Assembly (NCBI GenBank): GCA_003024785.1 | Contig: PUQB01000340.1 | Location: forward strand, 159,223 to 223,222 | Direction: 5' to 3' | Length of the DNA: 64,000 bases | DNA from: Selaginella tamariscina | Lineage: Eukaryota > Streptophyta > Lycopodiopsida > Selaginellales > Selaginellaceae | Shown here: positions 55,431 to 64,000 of the stretch, piece after piece | Layout of the letters: each line of letters starts with the position of its first letter | Position numbering within the stretch: position 1 is the first letter of the stretch | The notes under the pieces: model-generated | What the model was told of the DNA's origin: nothing | The model's database searches: none | Seen by the model: the letters and a program-made list of their open reading frames with translations, nothing else | Translations under genes and position numbers: made by a program

Positions 55431-55940
55431 CACATATTTGAAAAACTTCTTCCCATTCCCCTGCCAAATCTCCTCCTGTAGCTCCTTCAGCCACGAAGCA
55501 GATACATAGTCATCTCCGCAGGGGAACATGCTGAACTGGACTCCAACTCATCTGCGAGACCGTCGTCACAAGTCTTACTGCTCAATGTGCAGGACCATTC
55601 GCTCCTGTCTGGGCAAGACCAAAACCGTACTTGAACTTAGGCGTGAGCAAGTCTTGTTCACGCCCGGCTCAAGAACGGTCTTGGTCTTACCCTCGCATAA
55701 TAGTTCCCCATCTTAAACTGTGCAAGTCGAGACCTTGCACCATCTCCTCTATAGATCTTTCGCCATAGCTTGTTCTAAGCTAGCTAGACAACAAAACCTA
55801 TCAATATGTTGTGAGCGCCATCATTCAAAACGTACCTTTGTCGCCAACACAGCAACTCGGAGCCGAGCACAGATCGCCTGTGCAGTAGGGTTTCAGGCGC
55901 CAATCCCACGAGCGCCATAGCGATCTCAGAAAACCTACCT
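55431..55940 (-). CDS. 5' exons of an unidentified gene fused to SULTR copy 3
   Basis: On the minus strand, an ATG near 55,921 opens MALVGLAPETLLHRRS and LGSELLCWRQR, ending at AAAG|GTACGT. A later exon-like block ends SASWLKELQEEIWQGNGKKF and FKYV at the donor GTG|GTATGT. From that donor on, the sequence is transporter intron 4. Between them, around 55,600-55,700, lies an imperfect inverted repeat (GGGCAAGACCAAAACCGT against ACGGTCTTGGTCTTACCC on the plus strand). Upstream (55,950-56,050) are AACGGCCAG motifs. I do not recognise the protein. The layout suggests a promoter and first exons joined to SULTR exons 5-9 through an intron. Confidence 0.35.
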
Positions 55941-55959
55941 GCAGATTCTCCGTCTTCTC

Positions 55960-56050
55960 AATCTAACGGCCAGAATTTTCTCTCCTTGAATCCAACGGCC
56001 AGGATTTCAAAGCTAATATTGGATGTATCCAACGGCCAGAATTTCGAACT
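55960..56050 (-). promoter_or_regulatory. Possible promoter with three AACGGCCAGRATTT motifs
   Basis: Three direct copies of AACGGCCAG(A/G)ATTT at 55,966, 55,998 and 56,031, 20-100 bases upstream of the putative first exon. Repeated C-C-A-A-C-G-G-C motifs are common in plant proximal promoters; the role here is inferred. Confidence 0.4.
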
Positions 56051-56248
56051 TGCTTAATTATCTTAACTTAATTTTTAATTCAGATTTAAATTTACTACTT
56101 ACCGCACACTTTAAAGCTGACACACAGATACATATACACATACATACATGCATAATACAAAGCTAATGTGTTTATATATTCATATAAATAAACATTATAG
56201 TGTTAATGTGATATATGTTATTCAGATACTCTCTCTCTCTCTACACAG

Positions 56249-56283
<35 letters not shown>

Positions 56284-56434
56284 GAGAGAGAGAGAGGGGG
56301 GTGATTTCCTGGCACTTAGTATTTGTTAAAAGACAGTCTATGAGCAATTTTTATTTTTTATTTTTTATTTTCTCTCTTCTGATTTACAAATATGTATATA
56401 AATATACATGCATAATATATATCAAAACCTTGCA

Positions 56435-57359
56435 TTAAACCTGCCCAGACTGTATTAATCTGGAGCACACTTGCACAGCTTGTCCCACGGTGAGGAATAT
56501 CCAGTCCTTTCCTACATCTTCTACAAAGTTTGCTAATGTGAACTTCTCAACCAATACTGAACCAGGATTTGCAATCGCTAACTGCGTATTAATTAATTAA
56601 TTATTAGCTTAATTAAATCAATATTTATTATCATTTTTTAAGTATTTAATAAAGATTTAATTTATTTACCTGCAAACCACGCTTTCATTGCCGTAAGCAA
56701 CTCCTGTAACGCCTGTATTCCCGTTATCGATACTCATAACAGCTGAAGTTTAATATTTAAATACATGCTTGTGTCATGTGTGTGTGTATGTGTGTACTTA
56801 CGAGTCATGTGTGTTGTGTATGTGTGTATGTGTGTGTACTTACGAGTCATGTCAATAATCACATATTCTAGGACAGCCCTTAGCTTTCTTAATTGCCTCT
56901 TCCTCCTCGTTTATATATCTCAAATCCTGAATAAATAATTATAGTAATTATTCCAAATTCATAGTACAAATGTTTATTTTCTAGCTTAATACATAAACAC
57001 ATTTAATTAATCTTCATTATATTAATATAAACTAACCTTTCGCGTATGTAATTGGAGTTTGAGAAATAAACAGCAGCATCAATACGGACCATAAGTAGCC
57101 TGGGACTTTAAACGCATCTGGATACTGTTGTACATTACGGTATATACTTGTTTCAGTATATTCCCAAGAACTGCTGTGTGTGGCCTTGTAAATGTAATAA
57201 GATCTTCGCCAGTGAAATCACACCTGAAATATACGCCTGTTAGTAACTCTGTACACTCATACGTGTGTAATATGTATTTGTGTGTCTAAGTACGTCATAT
57301 GTGTCTGTACTGTACATCAACAAACATCGGCTCTGTGTATGTCTGCTTATCTATTGTGG

Positions 57360-57391
<32 letters not shown>

Positions 57392-57767
57392 TATACACAC
57401 ACATATGTCGTATGTGGTGTATTTCTCTGCTGTACGACGTACTTAGACACAAATCATATTATACACAATAGAAATATGTGAGTATTTCTTGCTGTACTCA
57501 CCCTTGTATGTCGTGTATCTTTTGTTTGTGAGAGAGAGAGAGAGAAAATACACACATACGACGTACTTAGACACACAAATGCATATTACACACAGTAGAA
57601 ATATGTGTGTATTTCTCTGCTGTACATCACAATATGTGCATCTCTGTGTGTCTGTGCATCTATTGTGTGTGTGTGTGTGAAAGAGAGAGAGAACATATGA
57701 CTTCTGTGCTGTACATCCAACAAATATGTGCATCTGTATAGTTGTGTATATGTGTGTGTGTGTGTGA

Positions 57768-57798
<31 letters not shown>

Positions 57799-58656
57799 GA
57801 GAGAGAGAGAAAGGAGAAATACACACATATGACGTACTTAAACACACAAATTGTACATGTCTGTGTATCTACTGTGTGTGTGTGCGTGTGTTGTGTGTTG
57901 TGAGAGAGAGAGAGAGAGGGAGAGATGTATAGTATGTGTATACATGTAGATATTATTACCGCAATGAGGAGGCCGATCTCTACGGAAACAAATACAACCC
58001 CGAAGAAGGCACCAGCACAGCGAGAAAATCAGGCTTATCGATCTTCCAGATTAGCTTAGCAGCCTTAACGTCGATTAAGCTAATGACGGCGGAGATAATT
58101 ATGGAGGCTAATATGCAGTTTGGCGTGTAATAAACAAGGGGTTAAGAACGGACGGTTAGCATAACCACCACGGCCATAACAATGTTTGACATTGATGTTT
58201 GACACCCTGCGTTGTAGTTTACCGCTGAACGTGAAAATGACCCTGTAATTAATTAATAATTAATTAGTAAAAAACAATATTTAAATATTATATAATACTA
58301 GACATTACTGGATAACGTATTTGTATATACATGTGCACCATGCACACACACACATGCATATATACAATACACATCATATCATGCAAGTATACACGAATAC
58401 AAAAACTGTATATACGTAGGTAATATAAGTATTATCTAATATTTGACTGGAGAATACTAATACAATTTAATTTATATATTTATTTAAAATTTACCAGTAG
58501 TCACAAAGGAGGAGGCTAATGAACCAATCATGTTTCCGCATCCAAGGGCTATCATTTCTTGTTGCCATCTATATGGTAGTCCTTCTTTGCAGCAAAAGAC
58601 CTCCCTATTGCCACAGCTTCCTGTATATACATATATATTATAAGTACTACGGAGAG

Positions 58657-58745
<89 letters not shown>

Positions 58746-59736
58746 TGTCCCCGTCTCTATATACAGAGGGAGGAGGGGATATTCCTCTCTCTCTCTCTCT
58801 ATATATATATATATTGGTAACTTAAGAGAAACATAATTAAACTAAAATACATATACGCATACTTTCAGTCTTGGCACACGCACGCACGCACACACACGTA
58901 CCGTGAGTGCATAAGGCCAGCCACCACACCAACTTTTACACCTTTGATCGCTAGTTCTCCATTAAATGATAACAAATGCGCAGAGGAAGGATTTATTCCT
59001 TTATGTATATGCTTTACCTGCATTAAAACATTTTTAATATTATTATGTACTCTAATACACACACACACACACACACACACACGTGTACTTACAGTGATAA
59101 CACCGTGTTATCCACACGTGTGATCTTAACAAAAGCAGTTGATAATATAACTGCGATCAACGGAGACAATGCTGCTATCCAAAACCATTTTGGCTTCCTC
59201 TGACTCTGTTAGATTAAATTCATTAATCAAATTATTTATGTATTAAATAAAAATTAAATAACTTAATTTATAATAAATTAACTTACAATAAGCTTAGCTC
59301 CTACAAGCAGCACCAGGAAGAATAAACCAATAACAATAGTTTGCCAGTTCCACTGTATACATTAAACAAAAACTGTCAGTTTTTTAAAAGAAAGAAATAA
59401 TTTAAATATATATTAATACCTGATTAGTGTGGCTAAACACGGATTTTAATACTGATACAATATCAGTTTGTGGTAAAATCTTTAATACCAAATAATCCTT
59501 TAAATTGTTTGAAGTCCTATAGTTACCGCAGCACCAGACATAAAACCAATAACAGCTGCGTGTGATAAAAAATCTATTATAAATCCCAACCTGTAATTTA
59601 GTAAAACCATGTTATTACACACACACACACACACACGTACTATACATACCAAATGAACATATTAATCAATTAAATTGCATATGGTGTAATTCTTTCTATA
59701 TTCACATATCATACATCCCCATATTCCATGTATCCG

Positions 59737-59780
<44 letters not shown>

Positions 59781-60411
59781 TAGTGTATGTATAAGTTAGT
59801 TAATAATTTATATTAATATGTATATTTGCACGTAGTGTATATGTATGTGCGTGTATACTCACCTGAGGACACCAAGTCCAGCTTGTACTAACCCCGCAAA
59901 GAACGTCGCCGTAAACACGAGTTTAAGGTACGTTTCAGGGTCCTTTTGATAGCTAACCTGGTTGTTTAAGAGTGTACCAAGTAATATAGAAACCACTGCA
60001 ACAGGTCCTACAACTATGTCTCTTGAGCTTCCCAGTGTTGCATATATAAATGGGGTATTACATCAGAATCTGTAATTATTAAATTTAATTATTATTTAAT
60101 AATACTTATATATTACTATATTAATAGTAACAGTTATATATTTAAACAGTTATAATTAATATGACTATGTATGTATATATCTGTGTATATTATGTACTTA
60201 CTTTACAGTTTACAGTTACTTTAATTTAATTTTAAAACATAAAAAAAGTAATCAGTCAAACTCTATTATAATTAATTAATAAAAATTTAAAGTGATACTT
60301 ACATAGACCATACTCCGGTGAGAGGTGTGCTAACTTTGCATATGCCATTGCCTGTAACAAAAATATTAAGTATATACATTACATATACATACATACATAA
60401 ATATATACATA

Positions 60412-60506
<95 letters not shown>

Positions 60507-61040
60507 GAGAGAGAGAGAGAGAGGACGGGAGGGAGGAGGAGGAGATATGATAAATATGGTCACGAGAAAAGGTCGATATAAAGTTGGAGCATGAAATCTA
60601 CACACTTGTATATATATCATTATAAGTCATATGTGTTGTTGTATTATAGTATATATAATACACACATACACACACATATATATGTGTGTGTGTGTGTGTG
60701 TGTCTTTTCAATACTACAATGTGGATTTGGAAAGTTCTATATACATACATACATACATACATACATACATTGTGCACATACATATATGCATATGTATATA
60801 CTTACTTGGGGGATGCATAAGCTGGCAATGGTTAACCCAGCAATGAAGTCACTTCTGAACTTGCTTAGTGTGTACTTAGGCAACCACTCCAAGATGGGAA
60901 ACATATATAATATTCCCAGAATAAACTTTCGACCCTTGGTTTGATTTTTAAACTGTAGAAATGGATCATCTGGGAAGAATGTCTCCTTAATCGAGCCTTA
61001 ATACAACTGAGTTCATCCAAAACTTAGAACACATACTGGA

Positions 61041-61113
<73 letters not shown>

Positions 61114-61432
61114 GATACACATACACATACACATGGATATATATGTGTACATAGGTCATATCATGATATGTACATTAGATATATGAGGCTTAAATAATAG
61201 ACAGGCAGAGACACACACACACACGTAACTTGAAACATATACAGATATAAGAAATTATGTGTATACATTGAGAAGATGCATATGTATAGGAATCTCTCTC
61301 TCTCTCTGCACACACACACACACACTCTACCTGTGTAGAGGTTTTGCTTGGGGGATAGCCCACTTTGGGAAAGAAAGGCATCTCCTGCTCATTCGGGCCT
61401 CTATTTTTCATTTCCTCCTCATGGACAGCCAT
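56435..61432 (-). CDS. Sulfate transporter (SULTR family, H+/sulfate symporter), full-length gene
   Basis: Fourteen exons on the minus strand: 61,331-61,432, about 60,806-61,009, 60,303-60,351, 59,863-60,069, 59,420-59,590, 59,287-59,352, 59,093-59,205, 58,902-59,017, 58,495-58,620, 57,960-58,242, 57,037-57,223, 56,844-56,926, 56,670-56,742 and 56,435-56,581. Nearly all have GT-AG borders. The protein has a hydrophilic N-terminus ([20 protein letters not shown]), KETFFPDDP, the signature [80 protein letters not shown] and [11 protein letters not shown]-terminal STAS domain has [10 protein letters not shown] and [16 protein letters not shown]. The family imports sulfate across plant membranes; the sequence is closest to groups 1-3. 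One-base shifts occur in exons 4, 5, 7, 9, 11, 12 and 13. Confidence 0.9.
57260..57950 (-). repeat. Composite (GT)n(GA)n minisatellite in SULTR intron 10
   Basis: About four units of the composite repeat lie between the exons at 57,037-57,223 and 57,960-58,242. Each unit has GTCTAAGTACGTCATATGTG or its inverse, TGTACATCA, CAAATATGTGCATCTGTGT, (GT)n and (GA)n. Same intron position as in copies 1 and 2. Confidence 0.9.
58650..58742 (+). repeat. (GA)n microsatellite in SULTR intron 8
   Basis: About 90 bases of GA with a few interruptions, between exons 8 and 9. Confidence 0.95.
59742..59768 (+). repeat. (TA)n microsatellite in SULTR intron 4
   Basis: An uninterrupted TATATA run in the intron where copy 3 has its fusion breakpoint. 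Confidence 0.9.
60416..60527 (+). repeat. (TA)n(GA)n microsatellite in SULTR intron 2
   Basis: About 18 bases of TA followed by about 95 bases of nearly pure GA, then a GGAGG-rich end. Confidence 0.95.
61045..61112 (+). repeat. (TA)n(GA)n microsatellite in SULTR intron 1
   Basis: A TA run of about 28 bases followed by about 40 bases of GA, close to the 5' end of exon 2. Confidence 0.95.
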
Positions 61433-61696
61433 CTTCTATTCCTGAGAACACAAATTATATATATATATATATAAAAGATATCATTATATTAATAATAATA
61501 TATATAATATAAATATATGATATATTTCCTTGAATCATTGAAAAAATACAAGAAGTCATATCAAACAAATACCATAGACAAAAAGTCTAATATAATTTAA
61601 GTCGGTCGTTCAAGTCTAGCCCGTGACGACGACGTGGTCACGTGTATGTTTGTAAACGTCAACACGCACACACCAACTTATGCATACCAAGTCTCA

Positions 61697-61769
<73 letters not shown>

Positions 61770-62650
61770 CACACCATCAGAATCATCAAGTCAAGTCTAT
61801 GACAACGACATGTTGACATTTGCGTGTTCACATTCTCTCGAAACTTCCTGTTTTGAAAACAAGCACACAATACACACATGTCACACACACAGACATACGT
61901 GCACTGCCGACTATTGTAAAAGTCATACAATTAAGGGAAACTATATACATTTGCATAAACACAACACACAAACACGAACACACACACACACACACATATA
62001 ATCCAACCAAATTTATATTGCCTGTACCTTTGTGATCTATTACAAGGGAAAATCTGAACAGACTTAATGTAACAGTACAACCATAAAGAAATGTTAAGAC
62101 ACACCTACACACACGCGCACACATACACATATATCCATCCCAATTATACAAACCATATAGAAAACCGATCATATAATTTAGAGAAGAATGTAAAAATAGA
62201 TTGAATTAAAACCATTAATTAATAAAATTAAAAACTCACCAAAAAAATTGTGTCTACATATGTTTGGAAGATACCCAAAATCCAAGAGTTGCCCTCATTC
62301 AGACAAGCATATGTAAATATTTATACATATCGTTAAAAACAGTTTAGGGTTCTGATTAACTCCTTAATTAGGTTTATATATAGGGCAGACAAAGTTGACA
62401 ATTGTATACATGCATGCACAAAGGTCGTCATACATTGAACCTAGTCGTGTCTGGTTTAGGGTTTAGATTTAAACTATATAATTATAATAAATAATGACCT
62501 AGCAAATCGTGAACCATCAATATTGAATATATTAATATATAATGATTTCAAACTCAAAATAGATTTGAAGTTGAAAAGAATATTAGTTTATATAAAATAT
62601 AATTTTTAAAAGCTTTAAAGAATAATCGATAATAATATAACTATAACCAT
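61433..62650. other. Upstream region of the sulfate transporter gene
   Basis: The 5' flank of the transporter, containing a (CT)n(CA)n tract at 61,701-61,767 and a (CA)n tract near 61,980. AT-rich DNA follows. No other gene is seen. A promoter is expected here but no element can be singled out. Confidence 0.5.
61701..61767 (+). repeat. (CT)n(CA)n microsatellite upstream of SULTR
   Basis: About 30 bases of CT joined to about 36 bases of CA, some 270 bases upstream of the putative start codon. Confidence 0.95.
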
Positions 62651-62659
62651 TAAGGTTTA

Positions 62660-63560
62660 ATAAAAGTTGACTTTTGGGTCATGTCAGCTGACGTGTCAAA
62701 AAGTAGAGGTTAATATGAAACTTGAAAATCTCAAATATATTAATATTTCATTATTATTTTAAATATATATCATTATTGGACCACCACTACTATAACATAA
62801 AACTAGGACCATCAGAAGTGGCATCAACTATTGCACACATATATAGTTGTATGAATTATGATGTTTCCTGCGTACTTGCGTGCGTGCGTGTACACGTATA
62901 TGTATATGTATGCAACACTAGGAAAAAGTGTATACAACTGCGAGCTAAATATTAAATATTAAAAAAATGTTTAAATAAAAATATATTTTTTAAAATAATT
63001 ATATTATATTTATGTTTAATAAGTACAGATTAATTATTAATTTTTATTAATTTTTTAAAAAAGTTTTTAATTTCTAATTTTGAAATTTATGAGGTTTTAA
63101 ATAATATAAAACTTCTAGGGTTAATGCTTAAGGTTTTGTATTCACTTACGAAGGGCATACAAATATGCATAGAGGTGTGTGTATATATGTCTGTATGTGT
63201 CTGTGTGTGTGTGTGTGTGTGTGATTGATACAGTATGTTATGGGCTTAGATGTACATATATGGTGTTGTGTACGTACTTACACAAACATGTGTTTTTATA
63301 TCAATAATATATATGTTTTCCCTACAATTATATGATATATGTGCGTGTGTGTGAATGTTGTCTTAATAATAATATATAATTACTGTATGAATTAATTTAA
63401 TTATTCTTTTTATTATAATTTGATTAAAATTTAATAAAAATTGACTTTCGGTGCGTCAAAAAAGTAGAACTTAGTCATATTAAAAGTCCTTAGAATAATA
63501 TAACTGGACCGCCACTAGAACAGGGACCATCAGAAGTGGCGCATCGACCATTTCCAACTT
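62660..63560 (+). repeat. Spaced direct repeat
   Basis: A block with TTGACTTT, GTGTCAAAAAGTAGA and GGACCATCAGAAGTGGC (62,665-62,830) recurs at 63,440-63,550 with the same order. The 600 bases between are AT-rich without a gene. Confidence 0.75.
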
Positions 63561-63631
63561 TCATATATATATATATGTGTGTGTGTGTTGTCTGTGTGTA
63601 GTCACACACGCACGCGCGTACTATGATGTTC

Positions 63632-63785
63632 GTAGTACATAAAAGGTCTATGCTGCGTAAAGCTTTAGTTTGAAGGTATAATAATAGCTTTTAGTCATTT
63701 CAACTTCAAGTACATCAACACGCGCTCGCGCGCGAATTGTAATATGTGTGTGCACGCCTAAGTGTGTGTGTGTGTGTGTGGGGGG

Positions 63786-63816
<31 letters not shown>

Positions 63817-64000
63817 AGTGTTATCCCAAATATGAACTCCGTAGTACATAAAAAGTCTATGTTGCGTAAAGCTTTAGTATGAAGGTATATAATAGTTCTC
63901 ACTTCAAGTACATCAGAATGTAATATGTGTGTGCACGCGAGTGTGTGCCTGCCTGTGTGTGTGTGTGAGAGAGAGAGAGGGGGGGGAGAGAGAGAGAGAA
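63632..64000 (+). repeat. Tandem duplication of about 205 bases
   Basis: GTAGTACATAAAAGGTCTAT with GCGTAAAGCTTTAGT and a following (GT)n(GA)n tract occurs at 63,632-63,812 and again, slightly diverged, at 63,841-64,000. It continues beyond the window. No frame is convincing. Confidence 0.85.

Noticed and set aside
60318-60620. Arg-Glu repeat frame and its Ser-Leu opposite
   Set aside because: Pure products of the (GA)n microsatellite in transporter intron 2.

Overview
The window looks like nuclear DNA of a land plant. The signs are repeated TTTAGGG/CCCTAAA (plant telomere type) motifs, nuclear-type tRNA genes, Ty3/gypsy LTR retrotransposons primed by an initiator-Met-like tRNA, a plant SULTR-type sulfate transporter with many GT-AG introns, and a plant-type ZCCHC8 (CCHC + PSP) gene. 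The long (CT)n/(CA)n/(GA)n/(TA)n tracts inside introns might suggest a seedless plant, but I cannot name the organism.

Layout. Positions 1-28,060 are a nest of mobile elements. A minus-strand Ty3/gypsy element (1-4842) has gag, protease, RT/RNase H, the start of integrase, a primer binding site and a 5' LTR (family A, about 0.97 kb). A related, longer LTR family (B, about 1.7-1.8 kb) is present mostly as solo or tandem LTRs, several with exact 5-bp target duplications. Among these lie a second, decayed Ty3 element (8850-13,273, interrupted by a solo LTR), a 5'-truncated LINE (5943-8209), a 697-bp MITE with 17-bp perfect terminal inverted repeats (18,881-19,577), and a duplicated tRNA His-Asp-Ala cluster. 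One copy of that cluster carries the LINE and the other carries the MITE. Degenerate TTTAGGG-rich DNA with tRNA-Gly and tRNA-Leu relics fills 23,100-24,305 and 27,363-28,060.

Positions 28,060-64,000 are AT-rich and gene-bearing. On the minus strand are a spliced relic resembling the N-terminus of the ribosome-biogenesis protein URB1/Npa1 (30,609-33,580), followed by an inverted copy of the ZCCHC8 3' end (28,690-29,843). A third Ty3 element occupies 34,130-38,194 (minus). An unidentified spliced gene fragment lies at 38,490-39,800. The full ZCCHC8-like gene (plus, 42,897-45,947) is followed by a partial sulfate transporter copy (plus, 46,396-48,600). Two more partial transporter copies (minus, 49,800-50,800 and 54,540-55,430) and the full-length transporter gene (minus, 56,435-61,432, 14 exons) follow. 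One partial transporter copy is joined inside an intron to promoter-proximal exons of another, unidentified gene (55,431-55,940). Composite (CT)n(CA)n minisatellites sit in the same intron of the transporter copies.

The two recognisable host functions are RNA surveillance (ZCCHC8, a partner in the nuclear exosome-targeting complex) and sulfate uptake (SULTR). Their reading frames are broken by several single-base shifts, some of them in short homopolymers. Either both genes are decaying or the assembly contains uncorrected single-base indels. I found no bacterial-style system, CRISPR array or operon.
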